Shown: positions 38,227 to 47,720 of the stretch, one piece after another
Numbering within the stretch: the stretch's first letter is position 1
Layout of the letters: each line of letters starts with the position of its first letter
DNA from: Syntrophus aciditrophicus SB
GTDB lineage: Bacteria; Desulfobacterota; Syntrophia; Syntrophales; Syntrophaceae
Length of the DNA: 64,000 bases
NCBI RefSeq assembly: GCF_000013405.1
Contig: NC_007759.1
Coordinates: 2,357,001 to 2,421,000 of the forward strand
Reading direction: 5' to 3'
Made by a program: the position numbers and the translations under genes
The notes under the pieces: model-generated
Databases searched by the model: none
Told to the model about the DNA's origin: nothing
Seen by the model: only the letters and a program-made list of their open reading frames with translations

Positions 38227-39257
38227 AAAAAGCATTTATCACCGGCATTACAGGACAGGACGGCTCCTATCTGGCTGAATTTCTCCTCGGGAAAGGCTAT
38301 GAAGTCCACGGCCTGATCCGGCGCTCCAGTACCTTCAATACGGACCGCATCGACCATCTGTACAAGGATTTCCACGATCCTCAGGCCAGGCTTTATCTGC
38401 ATTACGGAGATCTCTCCGTTTCCGGTCAGTTGACTGACATGCTCTACGACATCAGTCCCGATGAAATCTATCACCTCGGCGCCCAGAGCCACGTGCGGGT
38501 CAGCTTCGACATGCCCGAATACACGGGAGACGTCACCGGCCTCGGAACCCTCAGGCTCCTGGAGGCGATCCGGAAAACCGGCGTAAAGGCCCGTTTTTAT
38601 CAGGCTTCCTCAAGTGAAATGTTCGGGGCCGCCCCCCCTCCACAGCATGAAGGGACCCTTTTCCAGCCGCAAAGCCCTTACGCCGCCGCCAAGGTCTATG
38701 CCTATTACGTCGTCAGGAATTACCGGGACGCTTACAAGCTGTTTGCCTGCAATGGAATCCTGTTCAACCATGAATCCCCCCGGCGGGGTGAAACCTTCGT
38801 CACCCGGAAGATCACCCGGGGTGCTACCCAGATCAAGCTTGGTCTTCGGGACAAGCTCTATCTGGGCAACCTGGAAGCAAAAAGAGACTGGGGCTTTGCC
38901 GGCGATTATGTGGAAGCCATGTGGCTGATGCTCCAGCAGGACAAGCCGGACGACTACGTAATCGCCACGGGGGAAACCCATTCCGTCCGGGAGTTTGCCG
39001 AGAAGGTCTTTCAGAAGCTGGATCTCGACTACCATCAGTATGTGGAAATCGATCCCCGCTACTTCCGCCCCACGGAGGTGGACGTTCTGCTCGGCGACTC
39101 ATCCAAAGCCAGACGCCTCCTGAACTGGAAGCCGCGTGTCAGCTTCGATGAACTGGTCGAAATGATGATCGCCGCGGACCTGGAACTCGCTCAGCGGGAG
39201 AAAACGCTGACGGACGCCGGTTACTCCTGCAATCTGAACCCGCATCTCTGCATTTAA
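38223..39257 (+). CDS. gmd: GDP-mannose 4,6-dehydratase
   Basis: 344 residues, extended SDR. Rossmann motif [36 protein letters not shown], the catalytic YAAAK in [29 protein letters not shown] and [14 protein letters not shown] are all as in Gmd. It converts GDP-mannose to GDP-4-keto-6-deoxymannose. It overlaps hemL by 4 bases and is followed by fcl, so the pair makes GDP-fucose. Confidence 0.97.
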   Translation: MKKAFITGITGQDGSYLAEFLLGKGYEVHGLIRRSSTFNTDRIDHLYKDFHDPQARLYLHYGDLSVSGQLTDMLYDISPDEIYHLGAQSHVRVSFDMPEYTGDVTGLGTLRLLEAIRKTGVKARFYQASSSEMFGAAPPPQHEGTLFQPQSPYAAAKVYAYYVVRNYRDAYKLFACNGILFNHESPRRGETFVTRKITRGATQIKLGLRDKLYLGNLEAKRDWGFAGDYVEAMWLMLQQDKPDDYVIATGETHSVREFAEKVFQKLDLDYHQYVEIDPRYFRPTEVDVLLGDSSKARRLLNWKPRVSFDELVEMMIAADLELAQREKTLTDAGYSCNLNPHLCI

Positions 39258-39270
39258 TAAAGGAGGATTC

Positions 39271-40239
39271 ATGCCGACAGACTTTACGGATAAGCGCATC
39301 GCGGTGACGGGCGGCAAGGGATTTCTGGGAAAGCATCTGATTTCCCGCCTGCAGGAACGAGGCTGTCGTCAAATCATCATCGTGGACCTCCCCGAATATC
39401 ATCTGGTTCATCAGGATGATATCCGGAAGATGTACGGTGAGGTAAAGCCGGATATCGTGATTCATCTCGCTGCCAAGGTCGGGGGAATCGGGTTCAATCA
39501 GGCCAATCCGGCAACCCTTTTCTATGAAAATCTGATGATGGGCGTCCAACTGCTTCATGAAGGCTGGGCCCAGGGAATTGAAAAGTTTGTCGGCATCGGA
39601 ACCATCTGCGCGTATCCCAAATTCACCCCCGTTCCCTTTAAAGAAGAGGATATCTGGAACGGCTACCCGGAAGAAACCAATGCCCCCTACGGACTCGCCA
39701 AGAAAATGATGCTGGTCCAGGCTCAGGCTTATCGGCAGCAATATGGCTTCAACGCCATTTTCCTGCTTCCGGTCAACCTTTACGGACCCGGAGACAACTT
39801 CGACCCCCAGTCCTCGCACGTCATTCCGGCCCTGATCAAAAAATGTGTTGACGCCCGGCTGCAAAAAGAAGAGGAAATCATGGTCTGGGGAACGGGACAG
39901 GCCACACGGGAATTCTTCTATGTCGAAGACGCGGCGGAAGCCATCGTTCTGGCCGCGGAAAAGTACGATAAAAGTGAACCGGTCAATATCGGCGCCGGTT
40001 TTGAAATATCCATCCGTGACCTGGTGACGCTCATCGCGGAATTGACCGGATTCACGGGTCGGATCGTCTGGGACAGCTCCCGTCCGGATGGTCAGCCCCG
40101 ACGGATGCTGGACACCCGTCGGGCTTATGAAGAATTCGGATTTCAGGCTAAAACCGACTTTCGCCTGGGGTTGAAAAAAACCATCGACTGGTATGTTGAA
40201 CAGAGGAGCCGGGAACTCGGCACAAAGTTGATTCTGTAG
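39271..40239 (+). CDS. fcl: GDP-L-fucose synthase
   Basis: 322 residues. It has [32 protein letters not shown], catalytic Tyr/Lys in [12 protein letters not shown], and [10 protein letters not shown]. It performs the 3,5-epimerisation and 4-reduction to GDP-L-fucose. Ribosome site AAAGGAGG precedes ATG. Fucose or a related sugar is thus probably part of a surface polymer. Confidence 0.96.
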   Translation: MPTDFTDKRIAVTGGKGFLGKHLISRLQERGCRQIIIVDLPEYHLVHQDDIRKMYGEVKPDIVIHLAAKVGGIGFNQANPATLFYENLMMGVQLLHEGWAQGIEKFVGIGTICAYPKFTPVPFKEEDIWNGYPEETNAPYGLAKKMMLVQAQAYRQQYGFNAIFLLPVNLYGPGDNFDPQSSHVIPALIKKCVDARLQKEEEIMVWGTGQATREFFYVEDAAEAIVLAAEKYDKSEPVNIGAGFEISIRDLVTLIAELTGFTGRIVWDSSRPDGQPRRMLDTRRAYEEFGFQAKTDFRLGLKKTIDWYVEQRSRELGTKLIL

Positions 40240-40314
40240 GAAAAATATGCAGGAATAAAATTTAAACCTATATCATTTATTCTCTGCTTTCTGGTTGACT
40301 TCAGGAATGGAATC

Positions 40315-40620
40315 ATGGTAGGTAGCACACCGCAAAGAGGAAAAGGCCCCCAGAAAATGCTCATCCAGTTCGCCTATGCCAGCAGTGCAGGCATAGCGAT
40401 GGTGCTGGCCATCTTTGGATGTCTGTATCTGGGCAGATACCTGGATCATAAGTTCGGAACAGGGCTGATTTTTACAATCGTTTTCCTGCTTCTCGGTATC
40501 GCGGGCGGATTCCGAAATCTCATCTACGTCATTAATAAGTTTTCCGCTGATGAAAAATCAGATACGGACGGCATACAGAGTGAATCCGATAGAGAAAAAC
40601 CCCCTCCAGAAAAAACTTGA
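40315..40620 (+). CDS. AtpZ/AtpI-family ATP synthase accessory protein
   Basis: 101 residues. Two membrane segments (about 20-40 and 47-70) with the GRYLDHKFGTG turn are typical of AtpZ/Rnf-like F-type accessory proteins. The C-terminal tail is charged and rich in Glu and Lys. It overlaps the next gene by about 70 bases in another frame. It probably helps assembly or stability of the F-type ATP synthase. Confidence 0.75.
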   Translation: MVGSTPQRGKGPQKMLIQFAYASSAGIAMVLAIFGCLYLGRYLDHKFGTGLIFTIVFLLLGIAGGFRNLIYVINKFSADEKSDTDGIQSESDREKPPPEKT

Positions 40621-40972
40621 AATCACCAACTGGGTGGTTCTGGCTTTTTTTCTTCTTGGCAGTTCCGCCCTGCAGTCTTTTCGCTTCTCACTGGGAGTGC
40701 TGCTGGGAGGAATGATCAGCATCATCAATTTTTACTGGCTTCATCAGGACCTCCGCAACACGTTTCAACGCCTTATGGATGGATCCCGAGCAGTCATCCT
40801 TTTCAAATACTGCATCCGGCTTGCCGTGACCGCTGCTTTCCTTTACCTCATCATTGCTTATAAGGTGGCGGATGTCATCGGTCTGCTTTTAGGTCTTTCC
40901 ATCGTGGTTATCAATATCGTGTTCACCGTCATCATGGCGTTTCATAAAAAAAATTTTATGGAGGTTAGTTAA
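40550..40972 (+). CDS. ATP synthase subunit I-like protein
   Basis: 140 residues. Four hydrophobic segments, with SFRFSLGVLLGGMISIINFYWL, are typical of the AtpI family of magnesium-related or c-ring assembly helpers. The start is uncertain: ATG 40550 overlaps the preceding gene by 71 bases; a GTG at 40580 is also possible. Placed before atpB as usual. Confidence 0.75.
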   Translation: MKNQIRTAYRVNPIEKNPLQKKLEITNWVVLAFFLLGSSALQSFRFSLGVLLGGMISIINFYWLHQDLRNTFQRLMDGSRAVILFKYCIRLAVTAAFLYLIIAYKVADVIGLLLGLSIVVINIVFTVIMAFHKKNFMEVS

Positions 40973-40975
40973 ACA

Positions 40976-41629
40976 ATGCATTCTCTGTCGTTTCTTGCAA
41001 ATCCCTACGTACCATCGCACGTGGTGTATGCCTGGTTTATCATGGCTTTGCTGATCCTGTGCGGCCTGCTTTTAAGGCGCGGCATGGAGATACTGCCCGG
41101 TTCATTCCAGAGCTTCATGGAAGTGGTTATTGGCGGGTTTGATTCCCTGGTGACGGATACCATGGGCCATGAAGGCAAGAAGTTCTTCCCCCTTATTGCC
41201 ACCATCGGCCTCTTCATTCTCGTATCCAACCTTCTTGGTCTTGTCCCCGGCTTTGAATCCCCCACGGCGAATCTGAACACCAACGCCGCCATGGCGGTTG
41301 TGGTCTTCATTCTGACGCACTATGTGGGAATCAAGGTTCATGGCGGAAAATATATCAAGCAGTTCATGGGACCCGTATGGTGGCTGGTCCCCCTGATGAT
41401 CCCCATCGAACTCATCAGCCATCTTGTTCGTCCCTTGTCACTCTCCATTCGACTCTTCGGAAATATCGAGGGTGGACATATTGTCGTCGCCGTGCTGTTC
41501 CTGCTGGCACCCTTTCTGGTTCCCGTGCCCATTCTGTTCCTGAAAGTCTTCATTTCCCTCATCCAGACCCTGGTCTTCATGCTCCTGTCCATGATGTATA
41601 TCGCCGGAGCCATGGAGGAAGCGCACTAA
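40976..41629 (+). CDS. atpB: ATP synthase F0 subunit a
   Basis: 217 residues. Membrane subunit of the proton or sodium channel, with the conserved [17 protein letters not shown] around the essential arginine, and [26 protein letters not shown] at the C-terminus. It is short relative to E. coli AtpB (271) but in range for Deltaproteobacteria. Normally atpE (c) follows; here a terminator follows within 50 bases and no c gene is seen in the next 200. Confidence 0.94.
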
Positions 41630-41678
41630 GACCTCGTCGATCCAACCATCGATACAACTCTGTAAAATTTTCATCAAG

Positions 41679-41717
41679 AAAGGGACAGGCCCCCAAGCCT
41701 GTCCCTTTCACTTTTTT
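41679..41717 (+). terminator. Rho-independent terminator after atpB
   Basis: Perfect 12-bp stem AAAGGGACAGGC/GCCTGTCCCTTT (41679-41690 and 41697-41708) with a 6-base loop, followed after CAC by TTTTTT. One of the strongest hairpins in the window. Confidence 0.93.
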
Positions 41718-41833
41718 AAAGCCGATCTGAAAAAATCGGAAGATGCATTCCGAAATCGGTACGATATCGTCCCGGCGGCTTTTCCCTGCAGTTCCGGTAT
41801 CTTCGGAAATGCAATCCGGGCAGCAGGCGTCAG

Positions 41834-42424
41834 TCAGGACCGTGCTTCGCCTTTTGCTTTTCTGATTTCCTCCAGGATTCGTTCCCGTCCCAATCCGGTT
41901 TTCGCTGAAAAGATCAGCGGCATCTCAGGAAGGGCCAGCGATTCCTGAACAGAACGTTGTCTTCTTTTACTCTCCCCTCGGGACAGTTTGTCACTTTTCG
42001 TCAGGACAAACAGGGTCCTGCGGCCATAATAATCCAGCCACCCCTTCAACGCGAGATCTTCCTGCGACGGATCTCTTCTGATATCGAGAATAAAAACGAC
42101 CATCCTAAGGCATTCCCGATCTCTCAGGTACGTTTCGATCATGGGTCCCCATTCCCGTTTGACCGCCTCGGGTACCCGGGCAAAACCGTATCCGGGAAGA
42201 TCGACAAACAGCAGTTCCTGATTGACATTGAAAAAATTGATAAGCTGGGTTCGCCCCGGCGTATTGCTTGTCCGGGCAAGCTGTTTTCTGCGCAGAAGGG
42301 TATTGATCAGCGAGGATTTCCCTACATTGGACCTCCCGACAAACGCCACCTCCGGCAGGCTCCCCGGAGGATAGCCGGACGGCAAAGTCGCACTCTTGAC
42401 AAATTCGACGGTCACGATCTTCAT
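41834..42424 (-). CDS. engB: Ribosome biogenesis GTPase EngB/YsxC
   Basis: 196 residues. G1 GRSNVGKSSL, G3 DLPGYGFA, G4 TKSD and the family hallmark TPGRTQLINFF are present. It assists large-subunit assembly. Its start overlaps the stop of the sigma-54 regulator gene by 4 bases (ATGA), so the two are co-transcribed. Confidence 0.96.
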   Translation of the reverse strand: MKIVTVEFVKSATLPSGYPPGSLPEVAFVGRSNVGKSSLINTLLRRKQLARTSNTPGRTQLINFFNVNQELLFVDLPGYGFARVPEAVKREWGPMIETYLRDRECLRMVVFILDIRRDPSQEDLALKGWLDYYGRRTLFVLTKSDKLSRGESKRRQRSVQESLALPEMPLIFSAKTGLGRERILEEIRKAKGEARS

Positions 42425-43860
42425 TGCCTGATCTTTTCCTCAACTTCGGAAAGGTTCGCTGAAAGACCCTGATCGATTCCGTCACGCTCGAAGGAAATCC
42501 CGTATTTTTCCAGCTTCCGTTCGAAAGTCGGACGGGATATTCCCAGAATATCGCAAAGTTCTCCCTTGTTCTTTCCCCTTTCCAGTTGCAGTACCTTCCT
42601 TATGTATCGTTCTTCCACATCGTCCAGAGTCAGAAGCCTGCCGAAATCATCATACTCATCCGACCCGGGTTCATTCATTGCACCAATCTTCCCGGATTCT
42701 TTAAAAAGTTCGGGAAAATCACTTTTATCAAGAATCCTGCCTTTGGCCATCACGCCGGCTCTGACCAGCAGATTTTCCAGTTCACGCACATTCCCGGGCC
42801 AGGTATACCGCAGAAAGGCCTCCATCACCTCTTCCGATACGCCGGAAATCCGTCTGCTCAGGTCCCTGCCAATCTTGGCAATCAGGTGATTGACCAGCAG
42901 GGGGATATCTTCTTGTCTCTCCCTCAGGGGAGGAATTTTGAGGGAAACGATATTGAGCCGATAATAGAGATCGGCTCGGAATTTCCCCTCCCGGACCAGC
43001 GTGCGGAGATTCTTGTTCGTCGCCGTGATGATCCGGGCATGGACCTGGATTTTATCCTTGCCCCCCACACGCTCAAACTCCATTTCCTGAAGAACACGGA
43101 GCAGTTTTGCCTGAAGATTGATGGACATTTCGCTGATTTCATCCAGGAAAACCGTCCCGTATCGTCCCAGCTCAAATTTCCCCAGTTGCCGGTTGAAGGC
43201 GCTGGTGAAGGAGCCTTTCTCATGACCGAATAATTCCGATTCCAGAAGGGTTTCGACAATGGCGGAACAGTTGACGGCAATGAAGGGCTCATTGGACGAA
43301 GTATGCTTGTGGATGACTTTTGCCACCAGTTCCTTCCCCGTTCCACTTTCGCCTTCAATCAGGACCGTCGCCCGACTCCTGGAGAGTACGCCGACCATTT
43401 TGAAGATTTCCCTCATTTCCCTTCCGGCGCCGATAATATCCCCGGCTTTGTAGTTCCGGAAGGCTTCTCCCGACAGTCCGCCCTGCTGACGGTCAGTCTC
43501 CAGCGTATTCGAGGCCTTGTGAACGACCGATAAAAGTTCGGCCATATCGGCCGTCTTGGGAACATAATCGAAGGCGCCCAGCTTCATGGCCCGGATAGCG
43601 GTCTCCATGTCGAGCTGGGCTGTCATCAGGATCACCATGGCCTGTTCATTTTCTTCCAGCAATTCCTCAAGAACCGTAAATCCGCCTACATCAGAGAGAA
43701 AAACGTCCAGTATGACCAGATCGGGATATCTTTCCACATAGCGGTTCAAACCATCGGTCCCGGTCGAAGCCGTAACGGTCTCGTACCCATCCTTCGTCAG
43801 CAGGAGCTCAAGTCTCGCAAGGGTTGAACGATCCTCATCGATCACAAGAACTTTTGCCAT
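42421..43860 (-). CDS. Sigma-54-dependent response regulator (NtrC family)
   Basis: 479 residues. Receiver domain with D52 as phosphorylation site, an AAA+ domain with Walker A GESGTGKE (about 170-177), Walker B FLDEIS, and a C-terminal Fis-type HTH (GELCDILGISRPTFERKL). The sigma-54 contact loop reads GSFTSA (216-221) rather than GAFTGA, with F and T kept. ATG 43860 has AGAGGA upstream and is preferred to 43878. No histidine kinase is adjacent. It precedes engB. Confidence 0.92.
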   Translation of the reverse strand: MAKVLVIDEDRSTLARLELLLTKDGYETVTASTGTDGLNRYVERYPDLVILDVFLSDVGGFTVLEELLEENEQAMVILMTAQLDMETAIRAMKLGAFDYVPKTADMAELLSVVHKASNTLETDRQQGGLSGEAFRNYKAGDIIGAGREMREIFKMVGVLSRSRATVLIEGESGTGKELVAKVIHKHTSSNEPFIAVNCSAIVETLLESELFGHEKGSFTSAFNRQLGKFELGRYGTVFLDEISEMSINLQAKLLRVLQEMEFERVGGKDKIQVHARIITATNKNLRTLVREGKFRADLYYRLNIVSLKIPPLRERQEDIPLLVNHLIAKIGRDLSRRISGVSEEVMEAFLRYTWPGNVRELENLLVRAGVMAKGRILDKSDFPELFKESGKIGAMNEPGSDEYDDFGRLLTLDDVEERYIRKVLQLERGKNKGELCDILGISRPTFERKLEKYGISFERDGIDQGLSANLSEVEEKIRQ

Positions 43861-43948
43861 GCTTCCTCTGTTTTGCATTAAATTTCACAAGATCCTTTTG
43901 AGATGCGGTCCTGACGTATTTTTTGCCGCGCTTTTCCCGATATTTTCT

Positions 43949-44563
43949 TCATGACGCCTCTTTCAGCTTTTCCAACTCCTTGATTATGACATCCAGGGGC
44001 GGCCTCATGTTGATGTCACGAACGTAGATATACCGGATGATCCCTTGCTTGTCGATAATAAACAGAGCCCTTTCAGCCATCCCGTCGGAACGAAGGATTC
44101 CTAAAGAGGACGCCACCGCGCCGTGGGGATAAAAGTCGGAAAGAACGGGAAACCACAAGACTCCCATGTGATTGGTCCAGGAAAAGAGTGTCGGAAGATT
44201 GTCTACACTGATCCCGAGCAGGATCGCGTCATTCTGGTCGAAGAGATCCTTGACGATGTTATAGCCAGGCCACTGATCGGAGCAGACGGGGGTCCAGGCT
44301 GCAGGGACAAAGGAAAGCACTACATTCTTCCTGTCCCGATAATCCTTCAGGGAAATGGTCTCGCCGGAAACCGCCTTCAGAGTAAAATCCGGAGCCACAT
44401 CTCCGACCTTGACTTTCAGTGCGCTGTCCACGGGCTTCAGAATGCCTGGATTATAAATATTTCCTTTGTAAACATCCGAAATACTGTAAGCCGTGGGAGC
44501 ATTGAAAAAGGACAATACGGCTACAGCAAAAAACAAAGAAAATCCGCAGATATATCTTTTCAT
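43949..44563 (-). CDS. Secreted peroxiredoxin (AhpC/TSA family)
   Basis: 204 residues. A signal peptide (about 1-27) precedes a thioredoxin-fold domain with VGDVAPDFTLKAVSGETISLKDYR and peroxidatic Cys94 in AAWTPVCSDQ. No second cysteine is present in the mature part, so it is a 1-Cys type. The TlpA-like CxxC protein encoded just upstream could be its periplasmic reductant. It likely protects an anaerobe's envelope against peroxide. Confidence 0.86.
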   Translation of the reverse strand: MKRYICGFSLFFAVAVLSFFNAPTAYSISDVYKGNIYNPGILKPVDSALKVKVGDVAPDFTLKAVSGETISLKDYRDRKNVVLSFVPAAWTPVCSDQWPGYNIVKDLFDQNDAILLGISVDNLPTLFSWTNHMGVLWFPVLSDFYPHGAVASSLGILRSDGMAERALFIIDKQGIIRYIYVRDINMRPPLDVIIKELEKLKEAS

Positions 44564-44578
44564 AGTTCACCCCCTGCC

Positions 44579-45172
44579 TTATTTAATGCCCGTCAGTTTG
44601 ATGACCTGACTTAAAAATTGATCGACCTCCCCGAAAGCTCCGAGCTGAGAATAGACAATCCGGTATGATCCTTTGGGATAGTTTCGGATCACAATAAAAT
44701 AGGGCGTTCTGACCTCGCCGAACTTTTTATGGAGGGAAAAGTCCTCGTCGGTAAACAGAGGAAATGGAATTTTATACTTTTTTTTGAATGTCCCGACCTC
44801 ATAAACATTGTTGCCTATTCCAATCCCGATTATCTTGATCTTTCCCCGCAAAGACGGGGTGTTATTTATTTTTGCATACAAGTCATTCACCTTGGGAGCC
44901 TCGGCCTGACAATGGGGACAATACATGCTGAAGATTTCCAGAATGACAACATCCGCTTTAATCTGCTGAATCTTGAAGGTTTCCTTCCCAAATAGCGGAA
45001 GACCGCGGGTAAGCCCCAGATAATTCTTTTCCGCGGCATCCTTTGGTACAGCCAGTTCAAACTCCGGCAGCACCCCTCCGACCTGGGGCGGAGAAACCGC
45101 AAGAGCCCGGCCTCCAACAATCGTCAGGAAAAGGGCGAGCCACAACAAATAAAAGGACCAGAAACGTTTCAT
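44579..45172 (-). CDS. TlpA/ResA-like periplasmic thioredoxin
   Basis: 197 residues from ATG 45172 (GGAGAGGAGG upstream). Signal peptide or anchor about 1-25. Thioredoxin fold with redox motif CPHC (Cys85, Cys88) in ILEIFSMYCPHCQAEAP. Its GVLPEFELAVPKD start resembles extracytoplasmic thiol reductases. It lies 15 bases before the peroxiredoxin and probably forms an operon with it. Confidence 0.87.
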   Translation of the reverse strand: MKRFWSFYLLWLALFLTIVGGRALAVSPPQVGGVLPEFELAVPKDAAEKNYLGLTRGLPLFGKETFKIQQIKADVVILEIFSMYCPHCQAEAPKVNDLYAKINNTPSLRGKIKIIGIGIGNNVYEVGTFKKKYKIPFPLFTDEDFSLHKKFGEVRTPYFIVIRNYPKGSYRIVYSQLGAFGEVDQFLSQVIKLTGIK

Positions 45173-45833
45173 AATTCTTCCTCCTCTCCGCAAAAATAAA
45201 GTCTGTTTTACATGATTGACATCATAATTACTATTGACGATTTCTGCCTGATATTTTTGTGAAGAAAAAGTGGTCGAAATTTTGTTTAACAGAGGAGATT
45301 GTATTTTAAATATCAAGAGTGGCTGCTTTTCTCGAGGAAAGAGTTTCACGGGGAAAATGGATTTCTGTAATTTTTCTTAATATAAACCATTATTGGAAAA
45401 CTGCAAGGTCCGGATGGACCATTCCCTGCGTCGAGCTTTTCCCGCATTCTGTTCATTCTGTCACATGGTGTCCGCATAATTTTTGAAGCCGACAGATCAT
45501 CTGACCGCGCTCAGCCGGCAAAGACCAGATTTATCCTGTATTGTGAGCCATGGGCTTCACCTCTTTATTTTTGTTCATGTTTCCGCATAACTCTGGTATG
45601 ATGAACCGGTAAAGGGTCGACCTGAAATTCCCACCGTCTGCATCTGCTCCTGTAGTCCATGATCCTGATCTGCCATGAAAGATCTATCCGGTCGACACAC
45701 CGAAAAGAAATTCGGGACGATCCCCCATGAGCCGGGAGCAGCTTCCCGTTATTAATTCCTGATTATGAACGTTATTAAAAAAGGTTATGAGGTGAGGAAC
45801 CCGGCCGCCACGGCATTCGGCCGATAAAAACTC
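45173..45833. other. 661-bp intergenic region upstream of hypA
   Basis: Divergent control region between the TlpA-like gene and hypA. No gene is supported. An extended -10 promoter element TGGTATGAT (45594-45602) faces hypA from about 230 bases upstream. No sigma-54 -24/-12 pair or FNR box was recognised. Confidence 0.4.
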
Positions 45834-46178
45834 ATGCATGAACTGTCTCTCGTTTCATCGATTCTGGATATCATCGAGGATTATGCGGCACAAGACGGTT
45901 TTCGACGCGTCAACAACCTGCGTCTTTCCTGCGGCAGGCTGTCCGGTGTAGATCTTCAGTGCCTCCGGTTTGCCTTCGAGGTGCTGTCCAGGGAGACCCG
46001 CTCCGAAGGAGCAACCCTCGAAATCGATTTCCTGCCGATTGTGATTTCCTGCCTGAACTGCGGAGAAGACACCGAGGTGGAATACGTTGAGGCCTCCTGT
46101 CCGGAATGCGGCTCTGAAAATGTGCTGCTTGCAGGCGGGACAGAGGAACTTCGTCTTCTTGAACTCGACGTGGATTGA
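45834..46178 (+). CDS. hypA: Hydrogenase nickel-incorporation protein HypA
   Basis: 114 residues. It starts MHELSLVSSILDII with nickel-ligand His2, and has a zinc ribbon with CLNCGED and CPECGS (C-x2-C, 14 residues, C-x2-C). It delivers nickel with HypB into [NiFe] hydrogenase large subunits. First gene of the hyp cluster, separated from hypC by 183 bases. Confidence 0.95.
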   Translation: MHELSLVSSILDIIEDYAAQDGFRRVNNLRLSCGRLSGVDLQCLRFAFEVLSRETRSEGATLEIDFLPIVISCLNCGEDTEVEYVEASCPECGSENVLLAGGTEELRLLELDVD

Positions 46179-46361
46179 CCCGTCGTTCTGTGATAAAAAT
46201 AGTTTACAAAACTCAACGGGAAGTTCGGGAGACTTTTCGGAAACGGGTTGAGCTCTGCATGGATTTCGAAGTTCTTTTAATATATCAACTGATCCGTTTC
46301 CATTTATTGAGAGTTATTTGTTTTTTGCAGGTTAATATAAAGATGTCTTGGAGATTTATTT

Positions 46362-46592
46362 ATGTGCATCGCCTTTCCCGGTAAAATTCTGACCATCGAT
46401 CAGGATAATTTCGCCGTGATCAACATCAACGGAACGCGGCGCGAGGTCTGCCTTGACATCATCGATGAAAAGGTCACCGTGGGCGACTATGTCATCTGTC
46501 ACGCCGGGTACGCCATCCACCGGATCGATGAAAAGCTGGCGCTGGAGAACCTTGCTTTGCTGAAAGAGATTATCGATCGTGAAATTTATTGA
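46362..46592 (+). CDS. hypC: Hydrogenase assembly chaperone HypC
   Basis: 76 residues. N-terminal MCIAFPGKIL with essential Cys2 and HAGYAIHRIDE near the end are the HypC/HupF signature. It carries the Fe(CN)2CO group with HypD. It overlaps hypD by 14 bases. Confidence 0.97.
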   Translation: MCIAFPGKILTIDQDNFAVININGTRREVCLDIIDEKVTVGDYVICHAGYAIHRIDEKLALENLALLKEIIDREIY

Positions 46593-47685
46593 CGAATACC
46601 GGGATCCCGATCTCGTTCGGCACCTTCTCGATGCCGTGGCGGCGCTGGCAGCCCGGGTCGGCCGTCGGATCAGCCTGATGGAGATCTGCGGCACTCACAC
46701 GCACGCCATCGGGCGCTTTGGAATCCGCAGGCTCCTTCCCGAAAACATCCGCCTCATCTCCGGCCCCGGATGCCCCGTCTGCGTCACCTCCATCCATGAC
46801 GTTGACCGAGCCCTGTATCTGGCGGATCGGCCTCATGTCGTCTTCGCCACCTTCGGCGACATGCTCCGCGTTCCCGGAACGGGCGGCAGAAGTCTCCAGC
46901 GGCTTCGCGCGGCAGGGGCGGATGTGCGCATTGTCTCTTCGACCCTGGACAGCCTTCGCCTCGCTGAAGAGAACCCGGAAAAGGAGGTTGTTTTCATGGG
47001 AATCGGCTTCGAAACAACGGCGCCGACCGTGGCATCAGCTATCCGCAAAGCCGGGCTTAAAGGGCTGAACAACTATTCCGTCTTTTCCGTACACAAGACC
47101 GTCCCGCAGGCGATCTCCGCCCTCATCGAGGATCCCGAACTCTCCATTGACGGCTTTATCTGTCCCGGCCATGTCAGCGTCATCACCGGCGTCGATGCTT
47201 ATAAGCGCATCCCGGAAACAGGACGGGCTGCCGTGATCACCGGTTTTGAACCGGTGGACATTCTCGAAGGCATCCTCATGATCCTGCGCCAGCTTCAGGA
47301 AGGGCGGTTCGAGGTCGCCATCCAGTATGCCCGGGGGGTAAACAGGGAGGGAAATCCCCAGGCCCTGAACATGATGGGCGAGGTCTTCGAAACAAGGGAG
47401 GCAGAGTGGAGGGGACTGGGAAGAATCCCCCAGAGCGGTCTTTTCATCCGGGAGAGGTATGCTGACTTCGACGCACTAAGAAAAGGAAACCTGCCTGAGA
47501 TCCGTTCCATCGAATTTGAAGCGTGCCGATGCGGTGAAATCCTGCGGGGCGTGATCTCCCCAGAGGAATGCCGCCTTTTCGGAAAAGTCTGCACTCCGGC
47601 AAACCCGGTGGGGCCCTGCATGGTGTCCAGCGAGGGGACCTGCGCGGCATACCTGAAATATGAAATCCATAACCGAAAATCGTAA
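46579..47685 (+). CDS. hypD: Hydrogenase iron-site assembly protein HypD
   Basis: 368 residues. It has the conserved EICGTHTHAIGRFGIR, SGPGCPVCVTS, VFMGIGFETTAPT, the cysteine set CRCGEILRG...CGKVCTP-like (FGKVCTPANP, GPCMVSSEGTCAAY) that binds a [4Fe-4S] cluster. With HypC it builds the Fe(CN)2CO group. Confidence 0.97.
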   Translation: MKFIDEYRDPDLVRHLLDAVAALAARVGRRISLMEICGTHTHAIGRFGIRRLLPENIRLISGPGCPVCVTSIHDVDRALYLADRPHVVFATFGDMLRVPGTGGRSLQRLRAAGADVRIVSSTLDSLRLAEENPEKEVVFMGIGFETTAPTVASAIRKAGLKGLNNYSVFSVHKTVPQAISALIEDPELSIDGFICPGHVSVITGVDAYKRIPETGRAAVITGFEPVDILEGILMILRQLQEGRFEVAIQYARGVNREGNPQALNMMGEVFETREAEWRGLGRIPQSGLFIRERYADFDALRKGNLPEIRSIEFEACRCGEILRGVISPEECRLFGKVCTPANPVGPCMVSSEGTCAAYLKYEIHNRKS

Positions 47686-47720
47686 CGGAAATTCCGTTAC
47701 GGAAATAAAGGAGATGCTCC

